64,000 nucleotides of DNA from UBA2336 sp049306095 (lineage in GTDB: Bacteria; Bacteroidota; Bacteroidia; Cytophagales; Cyclobacteriaceae): assembly GCA_049306095.1 (NCBI GenBank), contig JBAQPU010000037.1, positions 1 through 64,000 of the forward strand, written 5' to 3'. Below are positions 1-10,236 of the stretch, piece after piece. The notes beneath the pieces were generated by a model. That model saw only the letters and a program-made list of their open reading frames with translations. It did no database searches and was not told the DNA's origin. The position numbers and the translations under genes were made by a program. Position 1 is the stretch's first letter, and each line of letters begins with the position of its first letter.

Positions 1-3000
1 GAACAGATGGTGTTGTCGCCATCGCTGCTGCTTAGTGTAGGTATCGGGTTTGCATTCACGGTAGTAGTAATTGTATTACTTGAATATGTGCAACCTGCAT
101 TTGTTACAACCACTTGCAATTGATCGCCATTGGCTAAAGTCGCGGTTGTATAAACATTCGATGCTCCTGTCTGTACAGGAGATCCAAAATTGCCATTGAG
201 AATAAAATTATAGTTTGTTGAACCAATTGGTGTTGCTGTATATGTTACCGAAGTTCCCTGACAGATCGTGTTATCACCATCACTACTTACCAATGCCGGG
301 GTGAAGCCGGGGTTAATGGTCAGCGTTACAGGCGTAGCAAGACTCCTACAGGTAGCAACGGTTTGTGTAACATACACCGTTGTGGTACCAGAACTTGCAG
401 ATGAAAATCCTAACTCTGCCAGCGTAGGGTTGGCAGGGTCTGCTGTCGCAATCGGTACCGTAAGTCCGGCATTGTTCCACCACTGAAGCGCAGTTCCTGA
501 GGTTGTCGGAGGCGTGATGGTTGCACCCTGGCAAAATGTACTTGGAGTAAAGGTTACTGATGGCGCTGAGGGCAACGCTGTAACATTTACCGTAATTCCG
601 TTACTGTGCTGACAACCATTCCCATCGGTTACTGTCAATGTATACAATTGCGATACAGCTCCCGAAGACGAAAAGGTCGGATTACTAACCGAGGTGCTGC
701 TTAATCCTGTAGCCGGACTCCACGAGTATGTATACGATCCGCTTCCACCGGTAGCGGAAGGGCTTCCACCTAGTACGGTTGTTTGCCCATCGCAAATTGT
801 TACGCTTGCCGGGCCGGCATCCGCAGTTGGTTGAGGATTCACAACCGCTACAACAGGTTGTATAGCCGAACAATTGGCTCCGGTAGTTCCCTTTATATAA
901 TAAGTTCCTGTAGTTGCAGCACCAGGCGTGGGATAAGATGAGGTCGCGCCTGCATCCGTCCAGTAGGTAAGCGTAAGTCCCCCAGTAGAACCCGAAGTAA
1001 TGGCAGGTGCCGTCAGGTCAACAGTAGCTGGAGCACACACGGCAGGGGGATTAGTAATTACCAGCGTAGGAATTGCATCTACGGTAATGGTAGTGACATC
1101 AGTGTCAGTAATTCCATTCGCATCCGTAATGGTAACAGTATAAGGGGTTGTTGATGCTGGTGATGCAGTTGGGTTTGGTACCGTTGTTGCGCTTAACCCA
1201 GCAGCCGGTGACCAAGAATACAGAACTGAACCATCGGCACCAGAAACATTTGTTCCTAAGGCAACTGATTGTCCATTACAAATAGAAACACCCCCTCCAG
1301 TAATGGTTACCGTTGGATCGGCCAGTGTAATTCCGGTAAAGAAAGAAGTTAAACCAGAAGTAAGATTTGGTACTGCACCAGTACAGGTAATTGTATTACT
1401 TGCGGCAGTAACTATAGCATATTTTATCCAAGGGTTTGAAACCTGGTTAAATGTTCCGGTTAGCTCAGCTCCTTTTATACTTGCTTCCGCGCCATTTATG
1501 TCTGAATCCAAGTACACACCTGAAATTGTCGCGATGCAGTTGGTTATCCCGGTCTGGGTAACGTTCCAGTATCGGCTAATAAAATTCACACTGCTGGCGT
1601 TGTTGGCATGTTTAGCGTCTGTAACGGATACTCTCACGTCAGCTGGAAATCCTGTGCCGGAAGTTATATTTACTGAAACAGGTGAGTATTCGGTAGAACC
1701 CGTATTGTCCCCAATTGGAAAGTCGAACAGACCTGTCGAGGCGAATGATTTGATCACTTCACTGCCCCCGGTGGCAATGATCATTTTGGAAGCTGAAGGT
1801 GAAGCAACAGAAATAGTTGCTGAAGGGCCGAGCGTTAAATTGAATCCACTTAGATTAAGTCGGCCAGTGTTCAACGTAAGCACGCCATTGACCGTAACTG
1901 CACCTCCAAGTGATGCCTCACCAGAGGATTGACTGATGGTTAAATTCTGATAAATACCTGCTGTTATATCCTGTCCGGCACCATAATACTCAACAGTTCC
2001 TGTATTAATGGCCATTCCATTCGAGAGGCCGGAGAAGCGAACTGTTCCACCGGTGTTTGCAATCGTACCTGAAACAGAAAGCGTATTTGTCGACAAGTCA
2101 AAGACTGATGTGTTGGTCAAATTTCCAACAACTGAAACATTACCTGATGCATTCTTTTGCCCAGCACCTGAAAAGTTCAGGTGGTTATAAACAACATCCG
2201 CTACTGATTGTGAAGATCCACCGTTAAATGTAACTGTACCATTATTATGATTAAAAGTACCGCTACTGGTAAAGTTACCCGATATGGTTAATATCCCTGA
2301 AGTTGAAGTTAGAGTACCCGCATTGATCGCCAGGCTATTTATTGTTATAGCACTGCTCCCAAAACTTAAGGTACCTGCACCTGCTTTAGTCAAATTTAAT
2401 CCAGGGGCAGAAATTGTTCCTCCGACTGTCAGTGTATTTGTATTGATCGTAACCTGACAGTTCGTACTTAATGTTACATTTCCTGTTCCCAAGTTAAGAT
2501 TCTGCGTACCAGTAAAAGAAAAATCACCGGCCCAGGTTTGTGGATAGTTAAGTGTTGTGATTGATCCTCCTGTTGTATTGTCAATTGTGCCTCCATTAAT
2601 GGTGAGTGTACCCGCAGCGGTTCCTAGTGCGTTTGAGTTATTAATATTAAGAGTCCCAGCATTCAAGGTTGTCCCTCCTGAAAAAATATTAGCGCCTGTC
2701 AACGTAAGGGCACCTGCACCATCTTTTGTAAGTCTAAATCCTCCGGAAATAATCCCCCCCACCGTAAGATTATTTGCGTTGGCAGTGATCAATCTGTCGG
2801 CACTCAGCGTAACGGCACCCGTTCCCAGGTTCAGGTTCTGTGTTCCAGTGAATGCAAAATCTCCATTCCAGTTTTGAACGTTGTTGGTGCTCAGTGTAAT
2901 CCCTCCTCCACTTGTATTGTCGATTGCTCCTCCAGTTAGGGTAAATGTCCCGGTGCCAATGGCGGTTATACTATTGATGTTAACTGTTCCTGCCGATAAT

Positions 3001-4484
3001 GTTGTTGTACCGGAGTAGGTGTTTCCCCCGCTCAATGTCAATGATCCGGTTCCGCTTTTAGATATTGCCGTAATGCCGGCACCTCCATTTTGGATTGTAC
3101 CTGCGTAGGTACTAGAGCCACTCGTATTGATTGTCAACGTGGAGGTTCCTGCCACTCCGTTTTCGATTACCGGAGTGCCAACGGCAATGTTTGTATTAAT
3201 ATCTGAAACCGTGACGCTGTTTCCGTTCAGTTGCAAAATCCCTGTGCTGGCTGCTCCAAACGAAACGGCATTGGGTATTCCTGAGTTTAATGCTCCGGTA
3301 TTACCCAATCGCAATGTTCCCGCATCAATGGAAACGCCACCAGTAAACGTATTTGAAGCCGACAATAAAAGTGATCCCGCTCCATTTTTTGTAAGTCCTC
3401 CTATGGTACTGATAACGGAAGAAATTGTCAAGTCAGGATTTGCAGCACCATTAGCTACCGTAAATGAACGAGTGGCATTCAGTGCAATGGGCGCACTAAT
3501 TGTTGCAGTGACTCCACTGCTACTGGTACTTACATTGCCACCAAGTGTTAATGTTCCGGTACCTGTGATGGAGGTTCCAGTCATGCTGACAGAACCCACA
3601 CCTGTAACATTATTTGCACCAAGTGTAAATACACCGCTATTTACCGTGAGATCATTTGTGATTGAAATATTCGAAGCAAGGGCAACCGTATTATTCCCTC
3701 CACCTCCCGTATTCGCAATGGTAAGGCTGGCTACCGTAGCGGGAAGGCCATTGCCAACCCCCTGGTTTGCATTCCCGATGTAAACGTAATTCGCGCCTGT
3801 ATCATAAATTCTACTGCTTGGTGATCCGGTTGTTTGAATGCTACCCGTTGCTCCGCTTAACGTAATACCTGCTGGTGACCCGATTCTTAATGTTGATCCT
3901 GAAGTTGTAGTGAATATACTCTCCCCTAATCCGCTTAACAACCCACCAACCGGAATAGTAAGATCACCATTATTAATAAAAAAACGATCTACTCCGCCAA
4001 CAAATGCATCCAGAATTGCAGTTCCCGAAATTGTACCAACTGCAGAGGCATTGAGCGTAAAATTCATCCGTGCACCGCTGGCTCCAATGGTAAACGTCTT
4101 TCCGGCAGCCACTGTAAAATTGCCGGTAACAATAACGGTATTTCCATTGGTTGCAGCAGCAAATACGCAACTACCGGATATGGTCAGGTTAGTTAAATTA
4201 ATGGTGGGAATGTTGGTAATATTGCCAGATTGATCGCTGTTAATTACAACGCTGGCACCCGGTACAGGAGCTAATCCTCCACTCCAGTTTGCTCCTACTG
4301 TCCAGTCACCACCCCCGGTTGGTAACCAGGTTTGTGCGCTTGTTTGAAAGCCATAAAAAAGGACGAGAAAGACGACTAGTGAAATTGATCGAGAAAGCCC
4401 AGATTTAGCAACTCCTTTATAAAGAATATAGAAACGACTAAAAACCGCTAACAATCTAGGAAACGGTCGTAGAGATTCATGCAT
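1..4484 (-). CDS. Giant secreted adhesin-like repeat protein (3' end outside the window)
   Basis: The reverse strand is open from an ATG at 4484 to the left edge, giving at least 1494 codons with no stop. The N-terminus has a long basic stretch and a hydrophobic segment ending in QTSAQT, a likely signal peptide. Residues about 360-720 hold four copies of a glycine/threonine-rich beta unit (LTKxGAGxLxLxGxNxFSGGTTLNAGTL), the autotransporter-associated beta-strand (PATR) type. Within this, a 112-codon unit is duplicated: the NLNLGTG stretch recurs 336 bases apart (around 2500 and 2836). From about residue 1060 come Ig-like/PKD-like modules with SICNGQSV, TICDGQTT and TICQGTSV starts. Proteins of this build in Bacteroidota are usually exported by the type IX system through a C-terminal domain, which is not visible here. 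Role inferred: surface adhesion. Confidence 0.85.
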   Translation of the reverse strand, partial: MHESLRPFPRLLAVFSRFYILYKGVAKSGLSRSISLVVFLVLFYGFQTSAQTWLPTGGGDWTVGANWSGGLAPVPGASVVINSDQSGNITNIPTINLTNLTISGSCVFAAATNGNTVIVTGNFTVAAGKTFTIGASGARMNFTLNASAVGTISGTAILDAFVGGVDRFFINNGDLTIPVGGLLSGLGESIFTTTSGSTLRIGSPAGITLSGATGSIQTTGSPSSRIYDTGANYVYIGNANQGVGNGLPATVASLTIANTGGGGNNTVALASNISITNDLTVNSGVFTLGANNVTGVGSVSMTGTSITGTGTLTLGGNVSTSSSGVTATISAPIALNATRSFTVANGAANPDLTISSVISTIGGLTKNGAGSLLLSASNTFTGGVSIDAGTLRLGNTGALNSGIPNAVSFGAASTGILQLNGNSVTVSDINTNIAVGTPVIENGVAGTSTLTINTSGSSTYAGTIQNGGAGITAISKSGTGSLTLSGGNTYSGTTTLSAGTVNINSITAIGTGTFTLTGGAIDNTSGGGITLSTNNVQNWNGDFAFTGTQNLNLGTGAVTLSADRLITANANNLTVGGIISGGFRLTKDGAGALTLTGANIFSGGTTLNAGTLNINNSNALGTAAGTLTINGGTIDNTTGGSITTLNYPQTWAGDFSFTGTQNLNLGTGNVTLSTNCQVTINTNTLTVGGTISAPGLNLTKAGAGTLSFGSSAITINSLAINAGTLTSTSGILTISGNFTSSGTFNHNNGTVTFNGGSSQSVADVVYNHLNFSGAGQKNASGNVSVVGNLTNTSVFDLSTNTLSVSGTIANTGGTVRFSGLSNGMAINTGTVEYYGAGQDITAGIYQNLTISQSSGEASLGGAVTVNGVLTLNTGRLNLSGFNLTLGPSATISVASPSASKMIIATGGSEVIKSFASTGLFDFPIGDNTGSTEYSPVSVNITSGTGFPADVRVSVTDAKHANNASSVNFISRYWNVTQTGITNCIATISGVYLDSDINGAEASIKGAELTGTFNQVSNPWIKYAIVTAASNTITCTGAVPNLTSGLTSFFTGITLADPTVTITGGGVSICNGQSVALGTNVSGADGSVLYSWSPAAGLSATTVPNPTASPASTTPYTVTITDANGITDTDVTTITVDAIPTLVITNPPAVCAPATVDLTAPAITSGSTGGLTLTYWTDAGATSSYPTPGAATTGTYYIKGTTGANCSAIQPVVAVVNPQPTADAGPASVTICDGQTTVLGGSPSATGGSGSYTYSWSPATGLSSTSVSNPTFSSSGAVSQLYTLTVTDGNGCQHSNGITVNVTALPSAPSVTFTPSTFCQGATITPPTTSGTALQWWNNAGLTVPIATADPANPTLAELGFSSASSGTTTVYVTQTVATCRSLATPVTLTINPGFTPALVSSDGDNTICQGTSVTYTATPIGSTNYNFILNGNFGSPVQTGASNVYTTATLANGDQLQVVVTNAGCTYSSNTITTTVNANPIPTLSSSDGDNTIC

Positions 4485-4530
4485 AGACAGGGAGTTAGCC
4501 AACTACAGGTTTTGTATAGCATCCAGAAGT

Positions 4531-4538
4531 CAAAAGTA
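4531..4538 (-). promoter_or_regulatory. Candidate -7 promoter box for the giant adhesin
   Basis: The minus strand reads TACTTTTG here, an exact match to the Bacteroidota -7 consensus TAnnTTTG. It lies 46 bases before the ATG at 4484, in the gap after the lipoprotein gene, so the adhesin may have its own promoter as well as read-through. No good -33 box was recognised. Confidence 0.4.
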
Positions 4539-4587
4539 ACCTTTTTGTCACAAAAACTTAAGTTTCAGTAAAACAAAGCCTCCTCTT

Positions 4588-5805
4588 CTAAAACTCACCA
4601 TTTGCCTTTAACTTGATTAATGCAATCTTTTTTTGGTTGACCAGGCTCATGGTACCAACAACAATGATGTCGCCATTCGGCAGTTCGGCCACTGCACTGG
4701 CGGTGTCATCATTATTTGTACCCCCGAACTCAATCGGGCCAAGGGTAATAGCCAATGAGGTATTAACCTTGGCTACCCAAATATTTCTGTTGCCCCCTGC
4801 CTTAATCTTATTTCCAACTACCAAAAAATTTACACCTGATGAACACGCGGCAACACCTTCTGTATTTTCCTGGATTGCATTTTCACGCGCAACAGTAAAA
4901 TTGCTATTCAGCAAACTAACGTACAACTTGCTACTGCCACTTATAGTTTGAGTTCCTACCGCGAGGTAATTATTGATGATATTTGATTTTGCCACAAAGG
5001 AAAGGTATTCCTGGTCGCTGTCATTTCCTGAATACCCTTTAGGCGTGCCGGGTGGTACAGAGTTAAAGGATCGAAAGCAAAAATTAGATTCATACTGCAA
5101 ATCCGGACCCATTAAGTCTGTTAGCTCGTCCGAATAACCGGCATAATAAAAAATTCCGCTGCCCTCGAAAATCTTTATCCCAGAACCAATCGATGACGAT
5201 CCGATTGTGTCTAAACTTGCAACGCTAAGATCACTCTGAAGCCTGACGGCAATTACATCTTCTAAATCTGAAGGCAAGCCCGGGTTAATGGTAACATCCG
5301 TTGTGTTTCCGGTCAGAAAATAATCTCCTCCAGATAATGGAGTCACTGACTTTGCACGCTGACTTTGAAGTTGATTAAACAACACACTTTTCACACTATC
5401 GCCATTAAGCCCAACAATCGTCAATCTAAACGCGGCCGAATCCTGAGCATTCTTTTTTACGTTTGATACTACGGCTAATCTTCCTGCATCCATTCCCCCT
5501 ATGATTAACTCAACATCCTGGGCTATCTCCTCAGCGTACATGCTCCCAAAAGTTTTTTCCCATCCCAGGTTTCCTTCCAAATCTGTTTTAGCGAGGTAAA
5601 TCCGTTTGGTTAAGCCGATTGATGAAGTACCGAGTATTAAAATCGAATCTCCAACAATCAAGACATCCGTTGCTTCCTGGTCACCATCACCACCATAGTA
5701 CTTAATGAAGTGACTCTTAAACACGGGATCTACACTGCTGGATGTATCACACGCACTGACGAGCACACAAAGCGTAAAGGAAATAATTTGAACAGCCCTG
5801 GTCAT
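4588..5805 (-). CDS. Lipoprotein with GGS-type beta-propeller-like repeats
   Basis: A 405-residue protein with a lipoprotein signal peptide: a hydrophobic stretch ends in the lipobox LVSAC, with Cys19 as the likely lipidated residue. The body has recurring short units such as YGGDGDQEATDV, FGSMYAEEIAQDV and FGGTNNDDTASAV, each followed by an ILGTSS- or VVGTMS-like strand. This is the pattern of Bacteroidota repeat proteins thought to fold as beta-propellers. Its ATG overlaps the end of the upstream beta-barrel gene by 4 bases, so the two are probably translated together. Substrate or partner unknown; an extracytoplasmic binding role is inferred. Confidence 0.75.
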   Translation of the reverse strand: MTRAVQIISFTLCVLVSACDTSSSVDPVFKSHFIKYYGGDGDQEATDVLIVGDSILILGTSSIGLTKRIYLAKTDLEGNLGWEKTFGSMYAEEIAQDVELIIGGMDAGRLAVVSNVKKNAQDSAAFRLTIVGLNGDSVKSVLFNQLQSQRAKSVTPLSGGDYFLTGNTTDVTINPGLPSDLEDVIAVRLQSDLSVASLDTIGSSSIGSGIKIFEGSGIFYYAGYSDELTDLMGPDLQYESNFCFRSFNSVPPGTPKGYSGNDSDQEYLSFVAKSNIINNYLAVGTQTISGSSKLYVSLLNSNFTVARENAIQENTEGVAACSSGVNFLVVGNKIKAGGNRNIWVAKVNTSLAITLGPIEFGGTNNDDTASAVAELPNGDIIVVGTMSLVNQKKIALIKLKANGEF

Positions 5806-6905
5806 TGATCTTTCTTTACGCCTTTCAGCACCGTTTTAGTTTTAGCATGCTTTACTTTTCTTGGTTTATAAAATGGTTTTACAAACCCAACCGTTAACGA
5901 CAGGTTGTCCATCTTAAAATAATCATCCACATGCCCGTATGTAACGGCCGGCCCTTCCGTATCGTAGGTGGATGTTTCCACCACTACATTCCGCAGACCA
6001 ACGTTATAGCGCAAATCAGCAAACCAAAAATTGATACCTGATTTATAGCGCACCCCCCCACCAAAAAAAACAGATTGATTAATTTTTCTTCTGTAATCAC
6101 TAAAATTAATACTGGGGCTGGACTCTTCCCTGGTGATAGGGGTTGGTGTGTCGGACTGATCCCGTTTGAAAATTTCAATCTGCCCGTTGTCGGAAAATAG
6201 CCAGTGAAATGCATATCCTGCATATCCATACGGTCTGATTTTACCTTTGGAATAGGTGTACTTAACCGATAATGGCAACGTCACCCAATTTTGTTTGTCG
6301 GTAAATTCTTCTTCATCTGTCACGCCAACCGGAAACTTAAACTGGTTTTTCCGATACGAAGTAAATACATAGTTAACCTCAGCAGTCAATGCAATTTTTT
6401 CATCGATATTCCAGTCGGCTCCAACACCAACCTGAAACCCAGGGCGCATCTTATAGTCATTTCTAATTGGCCCACCTGTTGGGTTAATGGTATGGATTAC
6501 ATTCACAGGTGCGGTGTTACCTCCTGCTTTCCCAAAAACAGAAAAAATAGGAGAAGCAGTAAACCGTTTACTCAAATAAACAACTTCAATCTGATCGCGG
6601 GCGGTGTCGGCTAAAAACTCCGGGTTCGCCCTGAGTACTTCCAGGTAACTGTTATCGGCAGCGATTGGATCCTCCAGAAGCAAATAGGTTTGAGTCAATA
6701 GCAAAAAAGCCCGTTGACGCTGCTCGCGCGTAAAGCCTTTATCAATACAGGGTTTAAGCATGGCAGGAATACCATAAAACCTGCCTGCATCAAATTCTGC
6801 CGTAGCGGCAGCCAACTGCTGTTCGCATAAGTTACTTTGTGCCCACACGGATGCCGTGAGCATACTGGTGACGATCAAGCCAACGATAGATTTCCAGTTG
6901 TTCAT
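5802..6905 (-). CDS. Outer-membrane beta-barrel protein with N-terminal TPR-like region
   Basis: A 367-residue exported protein. The signal peptide ends in TASVWAQ. Residues about 25-115 are helical and TPR-like (a series of short A/L/Y-rich helices ending in NPEFLADTARDQIEVVY). The rest alternates hydrophobic and polar residues with aromatic girdles (PGFQVGVGADWNIDEKIALTAEVNYVF, GGGVRYKSGINFWFADLRYNVGLRN) as in outer-membrane porin-like barrels. Its ATG directly follows the stop of the NTPase gene and its 3' end overlaps the lipoprotein gene by 4 bases, so the three form an operon. Specific function unknown. Confidence 0.75.
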   Translation of the reverse strand: MNNWKSIVGLIVTSMLTASVWAQSNLCEQQLAAATAEFDAGRFYGIPAMLKPCIDKGFTREQRQRAFLLLTQTYLLLEDPIAADNSYLEVLRANPEFLADTARDQIEVVYLSKRFTASPIFSVFGKAGGNTAPVNVIHTINPTGGPIRNDYKMRPGFQVGVGADWNIDEKIALTAEVNYVFTSYRKNQFKFPVGVTDEEEFTDKQNWVTLPLSVKYTYSKGKIRPYGYAGYAFHWLFSDNGQIEIFKRDQSDTPTPITREESSPSINFSDYRRKINQSVFFGGGVRYKSGINFWFADLRYNVGLRNVVVETSTYDTEGPAVTYGHVDDYFKMDNLSLTVGFVKPFYKPRKVKHAKTKTVLKGVKKDQ

Positions 6906-9900
6906 TTATTCGTAATCCTTAATCAAAAGTGTAGTACAGGTATTTTCAAAGTCAATGTCGTCACCAACATACCTGGTCCATTCTTCCAAGGTCATATTTC
7001 GAGTAAGCTTAGGGCAAACCTGGTTGGCCAGTAACTCAGGATTAGTAGGCCATACGCGAATCTCAGATTCATGGCAAGCGGCAATCAGGTAATCAGAACC
7101 TTTGGCAAAGGCGATGTCCCATATAAATCCATTATTATTTTCCATCACGATGGGCAGGTCTTCAGGATAATCCAGCACCCACATCTGCAGTCGCTTATCC
7201 GAACCTGCACTGGCTAAAAGTTTACCATCGGGACTAAATTCAATGTCATAGACACCCGCCTTATGGCCGGTAAACTGTCGATCAACCTTTGCGCGTTTTA
7301 CCATGTCAAACATTTTCACAAGTCCGCGTTTGTCCTTGATTTCATACGTGCCGTAAGCAAGTTTTTTTCCATCAGGACTAAAGCGAACTGAAAGGATTTG
7401 AGCAGCAGAATCTTTGAGAACAATTTCAGGCTTCCGCGTTTGCAGGTCAATCAGTACCAACTCGCCTGTCCAGGTTCCACCGGCCAGTAGTCGACCATCC
7501 GGACTAACGGAAAGGGATTTCAATTCATACGGTAAGGTTACAAGCGTGCTGGCTTTGCCGGTCAGGTGGTTCACCAGAGAAACAGATTTATCTGACTTGC
7601 TTACAACAAATCCTGAATTATCAGGCAGGAATTCGATATCATTGGTTGCCCCGTTCAATCCGGTTACAACAACCGGTTTTGCTTTGGTGTTTTTCAAATT
7701 GAAAATCTGAACAGCGGCAGAATCGGTTCCGTTGATCAGGTAATTTTCATCACGGCTTAGTACAACAATTCTGTTGGGGTACGGATTCTCAAATCCTGTT
7801 GGTTGCCCCGTCAGGCTTTCATAATTTCCTGAGAAGATTCTACCATCTGCAGCAGCCGCATAAAACAGATTACTTGATTGCGAAACTGTCACGGAATTCA
7901 TTCTGTTGCGGGCAGGGCCTTTTACCTTTATGGCGTTGTAGGTTGTGCCGGAGATTAATTGATGCGCATGGTACAACCCTGAATAGATGTAGGGATCATA
8001 GTTTTTACCATGATGCCTTCTGTGGAAGATATACCCTTGCATGGCTTGTAAACCTGCCAGATTCTTGTCGTCATCTTCCTGTACCGATTTAGCAGCCAGC
8101 GACTGCGCTTTGGCCAGCATGTACAGGTCATTTTTATCTTCTAAGGCTCGGTTAGCCAAAGCAGTTTTTTCTTCAGCAACTTTTCTGGCCTCTGATTCTT
8201 TTTCACCTGCAGCAATGGCCTTTTGTTCTTCTTGCTGTGCCTTTATCAATGCAGACAAAGCATTGGCCTTTTCAACCTGAAGTTGCTTAAGGGCATCTTG
8301 TAATTTAAGGTTCAGTTTTTCCTGTGCCTCACGTGCCTTTTCAGCCTGTTTCGTTTGATACTCGGCTGTTATTCTTTGGTCTTCAGCAAATTTCCGCTGC
8401 TTCGTAGCTTCTGCTTTCTCTTCCTGGGCAATTTGTAAGTTCTTTTCAGATGCGATCTTCTGAAGGTTGGCATAAAACAGGAATAGAATTGCAATTAGTG
8501 CGGCAATACCCAGGATAACAGCAGTTGCCCTTGCCCTGCGCAGCACGCGCTTCTGTAACATCTCCTGATTCTTGAGTTCGGCCTCGTGGGTAATCCGGCT
8601 TGTGTCCAGAAAAACGATGGCACGTTCAAACGCTATGTCGTATCGTTGAGCCCACTCACGGGTTGGGTGCTGTTTCTTTTGCCAGTTCAAGGCAAGTTGT
8701 AAATCAGGCGGACGCCACAGACCCGTCTTTCCAATCTGGTACATGGCTGCTGCATCGGAAATACGCTTGTACATGGATGCCGACTCAAACTCTTCTTCTA
8801 CCCAACCATCCAGCTTATTCCAGATACGCATTAAACTTTCGTGTGAAAGCTCAATCACCGAATCGGTATTCAATGGGATGTAGTGAGCCGGCATTAAAAA
8901 TGAACGACCAGGCTTACGGAAATGCTCCACCACGCCCATTACTTCCTCAGGGTCAGCATCTGCCAGATCTGCTACAAGCTTGAGTTTGCTCGGCCTGCGC
9001 ATTCCTTTGTTATCCTGGCTCTTTTCTGTTATGCTCTTGAAGAGTACCTCAGCAATTTCTTTTTCACGGGGCGCCAATTCTTCGTACGATTCATTGGCGT
9101 GTTGCGAGAGGGCTTGTGCTATTTTACCAATGGCATTGTAATGGCGGATATCCATGGGTTCACCTTCCTCTCGGTTGTGGATCCAGTAATCCCACGTACG
9201 CATCAGGGCATGTTGCAGAATCGGCAGTTGATCCTGATTCTTGCCCATATCGGCTAGCAGTTTCTTAACCAGGCGTTGCGAAATTCTTCCACCACCTACG
9301 GCAACAGGCCCTTCGATCACCATCTTTTTTTGTTCGCGCGTCATTTGCGGAACGAGGTAGTTGCTCTTGTTAACTTCTAAGGTAAGTCCTGCGTATTCTG
9401 AACAGCGTGCGATAAAATCGGAACGCATGGTAATTGCTGAATAAACCGGAACATCCTTTTGCTGAATTGCCGTGAGCAACAGGTTTACATATTCGTGTGC
9501 TTCATTGAAGGAATCGTCCTGGGTAGTATCCTGAAACCGAAACAATTCCTCAAACTGGTCGATCATGAAGAATACGTTTTCGGATTTATGTTCCTGCAGG
9601 TACCGCGATACTTCTACCAGACCGTGCGATCCGCTGCGCAACACGGATTGAATAATAGACTGGTGAATACGTTTATCTTCTGCAAGAATTCGATTTGTGG
9701 CAACTAAATAGTCAACAATTGATTCGGCCAGATTCTGAATCGGTGAAGCCCCCGGCCGGGTAATGATAATATTCCAATTGGGGCCGGTTTGGGTAACGAA
9801 TCCACCAAAGAGAACAGGCACCAAACCGCAATGCATCAGAGAAGACTTACCGCTTCCTGAGTAACCCATCACACAAACAAACCGGTTTTGTGAAAGTTTG

Positions 9901-10064
9901 AGCAGGATTTCATCTACCTGCCCTTCTCTGCCAAAATATAAGTGGCACTCATCAACGGTAAAGGGTCTCAGTCCTGGAAAAGGATTGCCCGTCCCCTGAT
10001 CCAAAAGTATTTGGGTGTCCGGAGCAATTCCAGCATCTTCAGTCTGTAGCGGATGAGTTAACAT
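6906..10064 (-). CDS. nSTAND-type NTPase with transmembrane helix, coiled coil and WD40 repeats
   Basis: A 1052-residue protein. It begins with NPFPGLRPFTVDECHLYFGRE and a P-loop GYSGSGKSS at residues 67-75, typical of the novel STAND NTPase 1 (nSTAND1) group, followed by FFMIDQFEELFR (Walker B-like). One transmembrane segment lies near residues 505-525, then a long Lys/Glu/Gln-rich coiled coil to about residue 670. The C-terminal third has WD40-like repeats (LSVSPDGRLLAGGTWTGELVLIDL, VRFSPDGKKLAYGT, IEFSPDGKLLASAGSDKRLQMWVL). It is therefore a membrane-anchored signalling or scaffold ATPase. It is the first gene of an operon with an outer-membrane barrel and a lipoprotein, which suggests an envelope task rather than a cytoplasmic defence role. 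Ligand unknown. Confidence 0.85.
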   Translation of the reverse strand: MLTHPLQTEDAGIAPDTQILLDQGTGNPFPGLRPFTVDECHLYFGREGQVDEILLKLSQNRFVCVMGYSGSGKSSLMHCGLVPVLFGGFVTQTGPNWNIIITRPGASPIQNLAESIVDYLVATNRILAEDKRIHQSIIQSVLRSGSHGLVEVSRYLQEHKSENVFFMIDQFEELFRFQDTTQDDSFNEAHEYVNLLLTAIQQKDVPVYSAITMRSDFIARCSEYAGLTLEVNKSNYLVPQMTREQKKMVIEGPVAVGGGRISQRLVKKLLADMGKNQDQLPILQHALMRTWDYWIHNREEGEPMDIRHYNAIGKIAQALSQHANESYEELAPREKEIAEVLFKSITEKSQDNKGMRRPSKLKLVADLADADPEEVMGVVEHFRKPGRSFLMPAHYIPLNTDSVIELSHESLMRIWNKLDGWVEEEFESASMYKRISDAAAMYQIGKTGLWRPPDLQLALNWQKKQHPTREWAQRYDIAFERAIVFLDTSRITHEAELKNQEMLQKRVLRRARATAVILGIAALIAILFLFYANLQKIASEKNLQIAQEEKAEATKQRKFAEDQRITAEYQTKQAEKAREAQEKLNLKLQDALKQLQVEKANALSALIKAQQEEQKAIAAGEKESEARKVAEEKTALANRALEDKNDLYMLAKAQSLAAKSVQEDDDKNLAGLQAMQGYIFHRRHHGKNYDPYIYSGLYHAHQLISGTTYNAIKVKGPARNRMNSVTVSQSSNLFYAAAADGRIFSGNYESLTGQPTGFENPYPNRIVVLSRDENYLINGTDSAAVQIFNLKNTKAKPVVVTGLNGATNDIEFLPDNSGFVVSKSDKSVSLVNHLTGKASTLVTLPYELKSLSVSPDGRLLAGGTWTGELVLIDLQTRKPEIVLKDSAAQILSVRFSPDGKKLAYGTYEIKDKRGLVKMFDMVKRAKVDRQFTGHKAGVYDIEFSPDGKLLASAGSDKRLQMWVLDYPEDLPIVMENNNGFIWDIAFAKGSDYLIAACHESEIRVWPTNPELLANQVCPKLTRNMTLEEWTRYVGDDIDFENTCTTLLIKDYE

Positions 10065-10236
10065 AATTTGCTACGAAAAGCCTGAAATTTAATCAATTGA
10101 AGCCATATTGCTAAACACACCATTCAAAGAATTAGCCTAAAAAATAACCGATCAGCAAGTTTAAAAAATGAATAACCACACAATTAACTCAAATATCCAG
10201 TAATTACCAACATTGCTGGTTCAGGCTACCCGGCCC

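Noticed and set aside
268..4233. Several plus-strand open frames across the left end, rich in Pro and Val
   Set aside because: They are the antisense of the giant minus-strand repeat gene; their composition follows from its Thr/Gly/Asn-rich repeats, and the minus frame is open throughout.
6906..10064. nSTAND NTPase as a phage-defence gene
   Set aside because: It is membrane-anchored and operon-linked to outer-membrane genes, with no effector domain or other defence gene nearby.
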